A stretch of 64,000 nucleotides of DNA from Bacteroidales bacterium (GTDB taxonomy: Bacteria > Bacteroidota > Bacteroidia > Bacteroidales > UBA1715): contig JADKDL010000020.1 in assembly GCA_016714605.1 (NCBI GenBank), positions 1 through 64,000 of the forward strand, read 5' to 3'. The translations under genes and the position numbers were made by a program. The notes under the pieces are model-generated. The model did not search any database, was not told the DNA's origin, and saw nothing but the letters and a program-made list of their open reading frames with translations. How positions within the stretch are numbered: the stretch's first letter is position 1; every line of letters starts with the position of its first letter. Shown piece by piece: positions 37,301 through 46,707 of the stretch.

Positions 37301-38510
37301 AGCAAAGAAATAAATATAGTTGCCGATTTCAAAATTACACACACAGCACTTGCCGATTCGCGAATGTTGAGTACGATAATAAGAAATCTCATAAGCAATA
37401 GTATAAAATTCACACCAAGAGGCGGACTAATAGCGGTATTGGCAGAAGAACAAGCACAGCAAATCATGATTACCGTATCTGATTCAGGCATGGGAATGAC
37501 TAAAGAACAGCTTGAAAAACTTTGGATTGACGAATTTCATCAGACAACGCTAGGAACAGAAAACGAGAAAGGCACCGGACTAGGATTGAGAATTTGCAAA
37601 GAATTTATTGAGATAAACAAGGGAGACCTATTCGTTACAAGCACTCCCCACAAAGGCACACAGTTTACAATCTCGCTACCAATAGGAGCGGAAATTAAAA
37701 ACACAATATCTCTAACGAACAACGAGAATAAACCCAATAAAACCGCTCGAAAACTAATTTTAGTTATTGACGACAACTACGAAATGGTTGAATACATTTC
37801 TGATTTATTTGACCAAACACACAAAATAGAAACCGCCTATACCGGACTTGAAGGCTTCAACAAAGCTATTGAAATGATACCCGATATCATCATTACCGAT
37901 ATACACATGCCCGAAATGGACGGAAAAGAGCTCTGTGTTGCTTTAAAAAAAGAACATATTACCTCACACATTCCTATCATTATTGTTTCGGCGCAAGTAG
38001 ACTTGGATGAAGAAAGACAAATGCTGGAACTTGGTGCCAACGATTTTATTAAAAAACCATTCAACAAAGAATTACTTAAACTCAAAGTAAATGCTCTCAT
38101 TGAAAACAGAAATGAATATAGAAATTACCTCAAAAAAGAGATATTAATTTCACCTTTACAGAATATAAAAACAGAATCGAAAGACGAAAGTCTGCTCAGA
38201 AAAGTAAACGAAATAGTTGAGGCTAATATGAAAGCCCCCGACTTGTCGGTAGAGTTTCTTGCCAGAGAAATTGGGGTGAGTAGAGCACAGTTGTTCAGAA
38301 AATTCAAAGCAATACTCGGTTATAGTCCGGTTGAGTATATTAGGAGTGTACAGACTACAAAAAGCTGCACAGATGCTTGAAACAGGGAAATACAGAATAT
38401 CAGAAGTTGCTTATGACGTAGGATTCTCTGACCCAAAATATTTCAGTACTTGTTTTTCAAAACAATTCAACAAAACACCATCTGAATATGTGAGAGATAA
38501 AAATACATAA
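34371..38510 (+). pseudogene. hybrid two-component sensor/AraC regulator, two frameshifts
   Basis: The order is signal peptide, reg_prop beta-propeller blades (WFATDNGLYKYDGYD and many LWIGT.. repeats), Y_Y_Y domain, a membrane helix (residues around 36740-36830), HisKA with phospho-His at 37040 (SIIAHDLKAPL), HATPase, receiver with phospho-Asp at 37898 (ITDIHMPEMDG), and AraC HTH. Translation likely begins at the TTG at 34371. Two frameshifts break it. One near 34730 separates the first 120 codons. The second, an extra C near 38351, cuts the AraC domain so that LQKAAQMLETGKYRISEVAY lies out of frame up to a TAA at 38510. Such regulators control polysaccharide utilisation loci. A BASS-type transporter gene follows 36 bp later. 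Confidence 0.85.
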
Positions 38511-38546
38511 CAGATTAACAAATTCAATATAAAAGCCCATTTTCAA

Positions 38547-39518
38547 ATGTTTAATTTCATAAAAAAAACCGATTGGTTCATATTCGGTCTGCTCATAATG
38601 ATTGTTTGCTCATATTTGTTTCCCCAACTAGGAAATGAAAATGTGCAAAATACATTAAACCTTGCCTCAGAAATAGGCATAAGTTTAGTGTTTTTGTTTT
38701 ACGGATGCCGATTAAGTATTTCTGAAATCAGAAAAGACATAAGCAACTGGAAACTTCACCTTTTAGTACAATCATCATCGTTTATACTATTCCCGTTACT
38801 TATTTTGCCTTTTTATTTCTTAGCATCAAATCCCGATGATAAAGTAATTTGGCTGGCAATGCTCTTTCTGGCAGCCTTACCTTCAACCGTTTCATCATCG
38901 GTAGTTATGGTTTCTATAGCCAAAGGTAATATAACTGCAGCTATCTTTAATGCAAGTATTTCGGGACTTATTGGAATATTCCTTACGCCACTTTGGATGG
39001 GACTGTTTATGAAACTGGGCTCAACCGACACCAATTTTGTAGATATTTTAATCTCACTAGTTTTAAAAATAGTTCTTCCTATTACAATTGGGGTAATGCT
39101 CAATAAATACGTAGGAGTTTGGTTTAACAAGCACAAGAAGAAATTCGGCAATTTCGACAAATCTGTTATTTTATCAATAGTACTGCTCAGTTTTAGTAAA
39201 TCTTTCAGCGAGCATATTTTTTCAAATATATCAACAGGAAGAATCGTATTGCTTATTGTAGCAGTAATAGCACTGTTTGTAATTGTTTATTATACAATGA
39301 AAACTCTGGGTTCAGTTTTCAAACTAAACCGTGCAGACAGCATAACATTATTGTTTTGTGGTTCAAAAAAATCGCTTATGCACGGGAGTGTTTTTACAAA
39401 AATACTTTTCACCGGCTCGGCAGGAATAGGAATCTTCCTTGTACCAATAATGATTTACCACGCAATGCAAATAATAATTATAAGCATTATAGCACAAAAG
39501 AAAGGTAAAGAAGCTTAG
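38547..39518 (+). CDS. bile acid:sodium symporter (BASS)-family transporter
   Basis: 323 residues with about nine or ten membrane helices. LAALPSTVSSSVVMVSIAKGNITAAIFNASISGLIGIFL is the conserved core of the SBF-like family (the crossover region with unwound helix 4). It is an inner-membrane symporter, and its substrate is not inferable. It follows the broken hybrid regulator closely on the same strand, so co-transcription is likely. Family prediction is firm; function is open. Confidence 0.8.
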   Translation: MFNFIKKTDWFIFGLLIMIVCSYLFPQLGNENVQNTLNLASEIGISLVFLFYGCRLSISEIRKDISNWKLHLLVQSSSFILFPLLILPFYFLASNPDDKVIWLAMLFLAALPSTVSSSVVMVSIAKGNITAAIFNASISGLIGIFLTPLWMGLFMKLGSTDTNFVDILISLVLKIVLPITIGVMLNKYVGVWFNKHKKKFGNFDKSVILSIVLLSFSKSFSEHIFSNISTGRIVLLIVAVIALFVIVYYTMKTLGSVFKLNRADSITLLFCGSKKSLMHGSVFTKILFTGSAGIGIFLVPIMIYHAMQIIIISIIAQKKGKEA

Positions 39519-39533
39519 CCCTACCCTAATTGT

Positions 39534-40216
39534 TTACAAACATTTTACAGGTAAAGTATCAAAAGTATCGCTATCAGTGAAAACTCCCGGCACTATGTCT
39601 TTTGCATTCAATCCGGCTAAAAATTCAAATAATTTATCCTTATCGGATGCATTTAAAACTACATTAGAATTTGAAAGCAATATATTAAAAGACAAGTCAT
39701 CGCATAAAACTACCATCACATGAGCTAATGCAATTTCGCAAACCGATGCAGCCAGTGGATAATTATCTTCATGCTCAATATCTTCGGTAGAGGTTGTATC
39801 ATTTTCATTAATAACCGGAATAACATGCAATTCGAGCAATCTATTAAACGTATTCTGAGCATTATTTCTCCTTTTCGGATTGACAATAGAATTTCTGTCT
39901 AACAAAACCTGTCCGATAAGTTGATTGTATTCATCAAAAACATTTTGGTAACGACGAATAAGTTCCACCTGACCAATGGCTGCAATAGCTTGTTTTTCAG
40001 TTAGACTTTGTGGAGATTTAGACATGGTAAGTTTTTCTATACCGGAAGCAATAGCTCCGGCAGTTACCAAAATAACTTCTTTCTCACTATTCATACAATT
40101 TGAAAGAATCATAGAAATCAAATCAAAACACTCTCTATTCAACTTTCCATTAACATGAAGAAGCGGTTTTTCTTCCACTTCAAATACTATCCTAAAGAAG
40201 GCATCAACTCAGACAT
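39534..40216 (-). pseudogene. glutamate 5-kinase-like gene, decayed
   Basis: The open part (40178-39534, 214 codons) has the amino acid kinase signatures VILVTAGAIASGIEKL, GQVLLDRNSI and INENDTTSTEDIEHEDN, as in ProB. The N-terminal ATP-binding strand, usually RIVFKVGT, is out of frame with the only upstream ATG (40216). It reads RIVFEVEEKPLL, so the essential Lys and Gly are lost. The metal/nucleotide loop reads EDNYPLA instead of the usual GDND(T/R)LSA. The product also lacks the C-terminal third of the family length. It is probably a relic. Confidence 0.65.
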
Positions 40217-40791
40217 GGTATATTTTTTGCAAAAATAATCTAAATGAAATAATTTTTAATGTATTTGATTTTTATTTTTATTTTTATGTTAGGGCATTCG
40301 CTATTAAAAAAGTAAAAGGCTCACTTAGTATGTAACACCATAGAACTACAAAAATTAAAGATTAGAAAAATGTCCTTATATTATTTTCAATAAATTTAGT
40401 TTTCAAATACAAGAAAAGGATATTGGCATACTGCCCAAATCACAATTCTACAAACCTCCTGTAGAGACAATTCGTTAATGAAGGCTGTTTTTTGTTTTTT
40501 ACTTTTTATAATATTTAGTCTGTTAGAGTTTGAATTAAGAAACCGAAGCATGTCAAAAGCATGAATTAAGTTGAGAAATATCTATACGGTAAATAATCCC
40601 GTATCTGCTTCTTGATTATACAGAATACCGTTTTGTAATTCTTAGCACGACTCGAACTTGCGGCTTCTATTTGCTTGTTTGCAGACTATTTTCTATGGTT
40701 TGCAGATTTTATTTTTTATTAAAGCTCACTGCATCAATATTTGTATGAATTTATTTCATTATTCACTCTGTATTAACCAAAACAAAAAAAA
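40217..40791. other. AT-rich intergenic region
   Basis: 575 bp with no ORF of note, no palindrome family member and no recognised RNA. It probably contains the promoter of the small membrane-protein genes that follow. Confidence 0.5.
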
Positions 40792-41187
40792 ATGAACACA
40801 CAAATTATCTCAATCAGAATTGCAGGAGTTATAACTGCTCTATTTGCCAGTTTCCATCTACTCTTTTATTGGCTTTTCGACTGGAAAGTAAAACTACAAA
40901 ATCTAGATCTTGACACATGGGCTATTTTCCATACCTTCAATGTTTGCATGGATTTCTTTTTTATTTTGTTTGCATTCATTTCATTCAGATATTCTAAACA
41001 GCTTATAAATGAGACACTAGGCAGAGTTTGGTTGTTTTCCATGATTATGATTTATTCAATTCGCATTGTATGTGAATTTATTTTATGGGGATATACACAA
41101 ATGCAATCTCCCGTAATTATTATTTTATGTCTTATTCCTATCATAGGTTATGGATTTCCATTGATTAAAAACAGAACCAACAATTAA
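40792..41187 (+). CDS. small four-helix membrane protein
   Basis: 131 residues with four hydrophobic helices (around residues 8-30, 46-64, 78-100, 105-122) and a positively charged end. I recognise no family. It starts after an A-run that ends in the ATG and is followed 11 bp later by a second small membrane protein, so the two form an operon. A pairwise membrane function is possible but not testable from sequence. Confidence 0.7.
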   Translation: MNTQIISIRIAGVITALFASFHLLFYWLFDWKVKLQNLDLDTWAIFHTFNVCMDFFFILFAFISFRYSKQLINETLGRVWLFSMIMIYSIRIVCEFILWGYTQMQSPVIIILCLIPIIGYGFPLIKNRTNN

Positions 41188-41198
41188 AAAACAGAATT

Positions 41199-41579
41199 AT
41201 GGAAAAGATTAAAAAACTAAAACTTGCAATCAAAGCAAAAGGCATTATTCTATTGTCTTTGTGTGTAATTCATACCATTGGGAGCTATTTTGAATATTAT
41301 AATATCAAGACCGAAATGTCTGAATTTCTGGTAATTCAGTACATCTTATGGTTTTTAGGATTGGGCTTTTTTTTAGGTTTTATGGGCTTAGTGGATTTGA
41401 TGGTACTGGGCGGAATCGAAAAGAAAGAAGTTTTGTCTCACAGAATCGCCATAGTGTCAGCTATGTCTACAACCTTCATTGGTGTAATAGGAACCGTAGG
41501 TTTGAGTTTTGAACTGAGTCCGCCTTATTTGATATTTCTTATTGGTGTAGTTGCTTTATATTTTTTATACAAAAAGTAA
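41199..41579 (+). CDS. small membrane protein, second of a pair
   Basis: 126 residues with four likely helices (around 15-32, 43-62, 79-100, 104-122) and charged loops. No family is recognised. It starts 11 bp after the previous membrane protein and shares its strand. A small stem (AGTGC/GCACT) begins just after the stop, but no T-run follows, so termination is not supported. Confidence 0.7.
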   Translation: MEKIKKLKLAIKAKGIILLSLCVIHTIGSYFEYYNIKTEMSEFLVIQYILWFLGLGFFLGFMGLVDLMVLGGIEKKEVLSHRIAIVSAMSTTFIGVIGTVGLSFELSPPYLIFLIGVVALYFLYKK

Positions 41580-41728
41580 TTAGTGCCTCTCAGAGAAAGC
41601 ACTTTGAAAAATGATGAGTTTTCTAATACACACTTATTAAGTCTAAATCTATTTCAGGAGCTAAAAAGTATGGTTTATTTGTTTTCAAATTTCAAATTAT
41701 CTCATTTTCAAAATTTCAAATTGTTTTT

Positions 41729-42253
41729 ATGAAACTCCCTGAAAATTACCCATTTAAAATAGATTCGAGTTTTGGAACTATCCATTTTGTTGATCTTATT
41801 CCCATTTATGGAATTACAAAACGAAATTCTACTATTGATGATGCTTTGGCCGATTTTTTTAGTATAGATATTTCATGGGTTAATTCCTTGCTGAAAATTA
41901 GAAATATTCTCATGAAACCATTTGGATTAAAGGGAACAAATTCAGAAGATACCTTGCAGTTTTTCTCAAAACCATTTATTCCGGGCGAAAAAGCCGGTTT
42001 TTTTACAGTAAAAAGTAGAACTACAAATGAAATTGTACTTTATGAAGCCGATGCGCATTTAAATTTCTATATTTATAATACTTTGCTACCGGCTAATGAT
42101 GGGAGTTATACATACTACTGTTCTACGGTAGTGCATTATAATAATGTATTTGGTAAGATTTATTTTTTCTTTGTCAAACCCTTTCATATTATTATATTGA
42201 AATTAATGCAGAAAAAAGCTCAACGTTTGTTTATAGATAAAAAAAAGAGTTAG
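41729..42253 (+). CDS. DUF2867-family protein
   Basis: 174 residues. The central part (GEKAGFFTVKSRTTNEIVLYEADAHLNFYIYN) and the hydrophobic C-terminal segment (VHYNNVFGKIYFFFVKPFHIIILKLM) match the DUF2867 family, a small lipid- or polyketide-cyclase-like fold of unknown role. No signal peptide is evident. It lies 102 bp before a LytS-like histidine kinase gene, with a pair of direct repeats in the gap. Confidence 0.7.
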   Translation: MKLPENYPFKIDSSFGTIHFVDLIPIYGITKRNSTIDDALADFFSIDISWVNSLLKIRNILMKPFGLKGTNSEDTLQFFSKPFIPGEKAGFFTVKSRTTNEIVLYEADAHLNFYIYNTLLPANDGSYTYYCSTVVHYNNVFGKIYFFFVKPFHIIILKLMQKKAQRLFIDKKKS

Positions 42254-42267
42254 TAAAACATTTATTT

Positions 42268-42336
42268 GTAAAGAAAATTTACGATTTTTCCCTGCACAAT
42301 TTGAACTTTGACCGTAAAGAAAATTTACGATTTTTC
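42268..42336. repeat. paired AGAAAATT-family elements (direct repeats)
   Basis: The same 23-bp sequence, beginning GTAAAGAAAATTTACG, occurs at 42268-42290 and 42314-42336. Starts are 46 bp apart. Each half carries GTAAA/TTTAC arms. Both fit the wider AGAAAATT...TTTTTCT palindrome family. They lie directly upstream of the histidine kinase start (42356). Confidence 0.75.
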
Positions 42337-42355
42337 TCTAAAAACAATCATCTAC

Positions 42356-43363
42356 ATGAATATAATTTTAAAAATCATACTGCATCTATTTTTCTGGATT
42401 GTGTTTATTGTACTTTCCGGAGTTGTTAGTTTTCAGATGGGCGATGATCCTGAATTTATTTATAAGCACTATGACGCTCTGCTTGTTGCTATTACATGGG
42501 CGGTAGTAGCATTTTATTTTTTTTATTTTTTCTTGTATCGTTTTATTGAAAAACATGAGTTTTTCAAGTATTTTATTTTTTCTGTGCTAAGTGTAGGAGC
42601 TATATCTGTTGTATTTATACTACTTGTTCGTGTTTTTATTTTTACCGATGAGTTTTTTCCTGAGCCATTGTGGGATTTTACTACCATTGCAGGAACCTAT
42701 ACTATAGCCAATTGCGGAAGTTTATTGCGTGGATTCATTCGGTGGATTGAATCGGCTAAAATTAAAAGCGAATTGGAAAAACGTAATATTCTTTTAGAGC
42801 TTGAAGCCTTGCGAACTCAAATAAACCAACATTTTTTGTTTAATACCTTAAACAATATTGATTCCTATATTTTCACCAATCCCGAAAAAGCATCGAAAAT
42901 GCTCATAACATTATCGGAAACACTCCGTTATATGCTCTATGAAACTCAGGAAGGTAAAAACACCATTGCTCAGGAAAATAAACACATTGAGAATGTTCTT
43001 GAATTGCAAAGAATTAGATTTTCACATGAAAATTATATTGTCTTTCGCTCCGAAATTGAAAATCCAGTAGTTGCAATTGCGCCACTCTTGTTTATACCTT
43101 TTGTAGAAAACGCTTGCAAGTATGCTCAATTTTTGGATACCTATCCGGTTATAAAAATTTCATTAAAGCAGCAGTCTCATACTATTGTTTTTGAGTGTGT
43201 TAATACCTACAATGATGTAGAAAACAGTAAACTAAAAAAGGGTGGTTTGGGGTTGGAAAATGTTCAAAAACGGTTATCAATATTGTATCCTGATAGTCAT
43301 ACCCTTGAAATAAAAGACAGTGGTAGTGTTTATTTTGTGAAGTTAGTAATTACAACAGCTTGA
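42356..43363 (+). CDS. LytS/YehU-type sensor histidine kinase
   Basis: 336 residues from the ATG at 42356, preferred because the upstream TTG at 42308 would lie inside the direct repeat. About four membrane helices fill residues 1-130. A short linker leads to the His_kinase motif INQHFLFNTLNNI with phospho-His159. Here the Pro before the His of the family motif NPHFLFN is replaced by Gln. The HATPase-like N box is FVENACKYAQ and the G box GGLGLENVQKRL. It should phosphorylate the LytTR regulator encoded 184 bp downstream on the same strand. The signal is unknown. Confidence 0.85.
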   Translation: MNIILKIILHLFFWIVFIVLSGVVSFQMGDDPEFIYKHYDALLVAITWAVVAFYFFYFFLYRFIEKHEFFKYFIFSVLSVGAISVVFILLVRVFIFTDEFFPEPLWDFTTIAGTYTIANCGSLLRGFIRWIESAKIKSELEKRNILLELEALRTQINQHFLFNTLNNIDSYIFTNPEKASKMLITLSETLRYMLYETQEGKNTIAQENKHIENVLELQRIRFSHENYIVFRSEIENPVVAIAPLLFIPFVENACKYAQFLDTYPVIKISLKQQSHTIVFECVNTYNDVENSKLKKGGLGLENVQKRLSILYPDSHTLEIKDSGSVYFVKLVITTA

Positions 43364-43547
43364 ATTATTTACTTTTACAACCTGCTTTTATTTGATATTT
43401 TGTTTTTTGTAATTGATTTCAACTATTTGTTTATAAATTGTAAAATGAATCATTAATGAAATATTTATTTTTTATTTGAGAGATTCTCTATATTTAAGAA
43501 TGTTTCATAATTGGGAAAATACTAAAATACTAAAAAATTGAAAGATT

Positions 43548-44240
43548 GTGAAGATAAGTTGCATAGTTATAGAAGACGAACCCCCTGCATTAGAAAAGCT
43601 TGTAGGGTTTATAGAGAGGACTCCATGGTTGCAGTTGAAGGCAACGTTTTCCAACTCGGTACTTGCGCTTGAGTATATGCAAACCAATAATACCGATTTG
43701 CTCTTTCTTGATATCCAGATGGAGATGCTTACCGGATTACAATTGCTTGATAGTCTGCCCACAAAACCGCATGTTATATTTACCACTGCATATAGCGAAT
43801 ATGCCCTCAAAGGTTATGAATATAATATTGTTGATTATTTGCTCAAACCATATTCTTTTGATCGATTTTTGAAAGCGGTTCAGAAATTACAACCTTTGTT
43901 TGGAGCAAATCAAAATGCAGGAATATCTGATAGTTATATCTTTTTAAAGACAGATTACAAGATCGTTAAAGTTGAAAATAGCGAAATTTTATACATAGAA
44001 GGCATGAGAGATTATCGTTGCGTTAGCACAGCGAAATCTAAAATTTTAACCCAAACTACCTTTACCGAATTATGTTCTCTGCTTCCAGTAAATATGTTTG
44101 TGCGTGTTCATAAATCTTGGGTTGTTTCTATATCAAAGATTACCTCAATAGAACATCATCGTATTTATATTGCTGATAAAATTATTCCTATTGGTGATAC
44201 CTATAAAGAGGCTTTTTATCAGCACATTAGTCAAAAATAA
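43548..44240 (+). CDS. LytTR-family response regulator
   Basis: 230 residues from a GTG start. The receiver domain has Asp9/Asp10 (VIEDEPP) with Glu11, phospho-Asp55 (LLFLDIQMEM) and the conserved Lys of YLLKPYSFDRF. The LytTR DNA-binding domain spans about residues 130-230 (ILYIEGMRDYRCV; FVRVHKSWVVSISKITSI). It is the cognate regulator of the upstream LytS-like kinase. LytTR proteins bind direct repeats, so the pair at 42268-42336 is a candidate operator (inference). Confidence 0.9.
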   Translation: MKISCIVIEDEPPALEKLVGFIERTPWLQLKATFSNSVLALEYMQTNNTDLLFLDIQMEMLTGLQLLDSLPTKPHVIFTTAYSEYALKGYEYNIVDYLLKPYSFDRFLKAVQKLQPLFGANQNAGISDSYIFLKTDYKIVKVENSEILYIEGMRDYRCVSTAKSKILTQTTFTELCSLLPVNMFVRVHKSWVVSISKITSIEHHRIYIADKIIPIGDTYKEAFYQHISQK

Positions 44241-44252
44241 GGAGTCTTTTAA

Positions 44253-44275
44253 GGCGCGAGCTACAAACTCACGCC
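44253..44275 (+). terminator. short hairpin after the LytTR gene
   Basis: 8-bp arms GGCGCGAG and CTCACGCC with one C/A mismatch, followed after 13 nt by TTTTTT. It would end the regulator transcript before the convergent dsbD. Confidence 0.4.
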
Positions 44276-44291
44276 ATCTAGGGACTGTTTT

Positions 44292-46385
44292 TTATTTTTT
44301 AAACTCTACTATTCCTTGTTTTAGAAAATCTATATATCCGTCTATATTTAAATCAAATACTCTGGGAGTTAATAGCATTTTTTCATTGTGATCAAGTATT
44401 ACATAGTAAGGTTGTGAATTGGTTCCAAAGCGAGTGGCCTGAAAATGACTCCATTTATTCCCTATGGTTTTCACTTTCTTGGTTCTTTCTCCTATATTCC
44501 ATATAAACTGTTCGTTTTCTGGTAGTTCTAGGTTATCATCAACATAGAGCGATATTAACACATAATCATTTTCTAGAAGAGATAAAACTCTACTATCAGA
44601 CCATACTTTTACTTCCATATTTCTACAATTCACACATCCCCAGCCGGTGAAATCTATAAGTATTGGTTTGTTCACTTGTTTGGCATATTCCAAACCTTCT
44701 TCATAATCGAAAAAGCAATTTAAGTTGTGCGGACAATGGAAGGTTTCGCTAAATTTCTTTTTAGAAATAACATTTTCACTGCTTTTATTTGTGTTTGAAG
44801 ATTGCAATGAGCGGGTAAACAAATCAAAATCTTGCGTGTGTTGAGGTGGAGAGAAAGCCGAAATTGCTTTAAGCGGAGCTCCCCAAAGTCCGGGAATCAT
44901 ATATAACGCAAACGAAAGTGAAGCAATAGCAAAAAAAAGTCTCGGTACAGAAATATATTTAAGGTCGGAGTCGTGAGCAAACTTCAGTTTTCCCAACAAA
45001 TAGAATCCGAGGAGTGCAAATATTACAATCCAAAGTACTAAGAATGTTTCTCTTGGCAAAATACCCCAATGTGCCACCAAATCGGCAGTAGATAGAAATT
45101 TAAGAGCCAAAGCCAATTCTAAGAATCCTAAAACCACTTTTACTGAATTAAGCCATCCACCGGATTTTGGCAAAGAGTTGAGCCACGACGGAAATAAAGC
45201 AAATAATGTAAATGGTAATGCCAATGCAATAGCAAACCCTGCCATGCCTACAATAGGGCCTGTTTTGCTGCCCGAAACGGTTGCTTCTACCAGCAAGGTG
45301 CCAATTATTGGACCTGTACATGAGAATGAAACGATTGCTAAGGTAAATGCCATGAACAAAATAGAAATAAACCCGGTTGAACTGTCGGCTTTTTTATCGA
45401 AATAATTTGCCCATGAAGTAGGTAGTTGAATTTCAAATGCTCCTAAGAATGAAATTGCAAAAACTACCAGCAATAAGAAAAATACGATGTTGAATATTGG
45501 ATTTGTCGAAAGTGCATTCAACGAATCCGGTCCCCAAATTGAAGACACTAAAATGCCTAAAATGAGATATATAGCAATAATTGAAAAGCCATAAATTAAT
45601 GCATCTCTAACTCCTTTTCCTTTTTCTTTTTTTAGGAAGAAGCTCACCGTCATAGGGATCATTGGAAATACACAGGGGGTCAATAATGCTATTAAACCAC
45701 CAAGAAAACCAGCAGTGAAAATAATTATTAAGCTTTTATTTGCAGTGTTTGTAGATTCTGTTTTAGCAGTTTCAATATTTGAATCAGAACTGGTTGTTGT
45801 TGTTAAATCTGTTGGGGTTGTTGCAGTAACTTTATTAGTATCGGTCATTGATGTAGCAACAGTTATTGCAGCGCTATCGTTGCTTTTCTGATTTGTTTCA
45901 GTGTTTTTAGTTGCACCATCATAAGCATTTATTGCAATTGCAAACTCAACTCTATCGGGCGGCAGACATTTACTATCGTCGCAAATCATAAATTCTATAG
46001 CACCGTTGAGTGTTTGTTTCTTACTGCTTGAGGGTTTAAGTATTTGTCTGAAATGGGCTTTGTCTGCAAAATAATTGAGCTGCATGGCAAATGCCTCGTC
46101 ATAAACAGATATTGGTTTTGTAACAGCAAAAAGCGGTTTTGTGGTTTTATAAATCAGGCTGTCATTTAAAGTTACATTGGTAGCAATAGGTCCGCCAGCC
46201 GGAATATTTGCATCATACAAGTGCCAAGGTTTGTCTATTGCGGCTTTGTAGTCTATTTGAACTTCTGTTTCAGATATCCATTTGTGCGAATAGGTCCATT
46301 TCACAAAATCGCCCGAGAATTGTAGTTGTGCCGATAGTGAACCATAAATCATTAACACAACCAAAAAAGATAAAAACTGTTTCAT
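44292..46385 (-). CDS. dsbD: DsbD-type thiol:disulfide interchange protein
   Basis: 697 residues in the three-part DsbD arrangement. After a signal peptide, the periplasmic alpha domain carries Cys135 and Cys140 (CDDSKC). About eight helices form the transmembrane core, with LTPCVFPMIPMTV and SFSCTGPIIGTL holding the two redox cysteines. The C-terminal thioredoxin fold has Cys584-X-X-Cys587 (GWGCVNC) and the cis-Pro in SQPYYVIL. A low-complexity Thr/Ser linker (residues about 155-215) joins alpha domain and membrane core. It moves electrons from cytoplasmic thioredoxin to periplasmic partners. It converges on the LytTR gene. Confidence 0.92.
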   Translation of the reverse strand: MKQFLSFLVVLMIYGSLSAQLQFSGDFVKWTYSHKWISETEVQIDYKAAIDKPWHLYDANIPAGGPIATNVTLNDSLIYKTTKPLFAVTKPISVYDEAFAMQLNYFADKAHFRQILKPSSSKKQTLNGAIEFMICDDSKCLPPDRVEFAIAINAYDGATKNTETNQKSNDSAAITVATSMTDTNKVTATTPTDLTTTTSSDSNIETAKTESTNTANKSLIIIFTAGFLGGLIALLTPCVFPMIPMTVSFFLKKEKGKGVRDALIYGFSIIAIYLILGILVSSIWGPDSLNALSTNPIFNIVFFLLLVVFAISFLGAFEIQLPTSWANYFDKKADSSTGFISILFMAFTLAIVSFSCTGPIIGTLLVEATVSGSKTGPIVGMAGFAIALALPFTLFALFPSWLNSLPKSGGWLNSVKVVLGFLELALALKFLSTADLVAHWGILPRETFLVLWIVIFALLGFYLLGKLKFAHDSDLKYISVPRLFFAIASLSFALYMIPGLWGAPLKAISAFSPPQHTQDFDLFTRSLQSSNTNKSSENVISKKKFSETFHCPHNLNCFFDYEEGLEYAKQVNKPILIDFTGWGCVNCRNMEVKVWSDSRVLSLLENDYVLISLYVDDNLELPENEQFIWNIGERTKKVKTIGNKWSHFQATRFGTNSQPYYVILDHNEKMLLTPRVFDLNIDGYIDFLKQGIVEFKK

Positions 46386-46707
46386 AAATGCACTTCTTTT
46401 TTTATTAATACAATATTATATTAACTACAATTGATGAATATTATTATGCTCTAAAACAAATGTCTCCAAAAAACTTACAACTTTTATAGAACTTCAATAG
46501 TACTATAAAAGCTTTTGCAAAAGGAATAAGAGAATATAATAATAATTATTCATTCAACTTTTAAAATATATCATTCAATCAATTATACAAATATGAAATT
46601 ATTTATCTAAAAAGTATGTGATAAAAGTAACATTCAAAAAAAAATAAATTACTTTATATCGTTCAATAAAAATTAATAAATTGCATCACGAAACTCATTA
46701 ATTATTT
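46386..46707. other. divergent promoter region of dsbD and hybrid kinase
   Basis: 322 bp of AT-rich sequence between divergent starts, without an ORF or repeat family member. No convincing TTG-N~20-TAnnTTTG pair was found on either strand. Confidence 0.5.

Noticed and set aside
34371..38510. Programmed frameshifting to explain the split hybrid regulator
   Set aside because: No slippery heptamer with downstream structure is evident at either break, and the 38351 break is best explained by a single extra C.
42308..42355. TTG start of the LytS-like kinase
   Set aside because: It would place coding sequence across the direct repeat; the ATG at 42356 leads directly into the first membrane helix.
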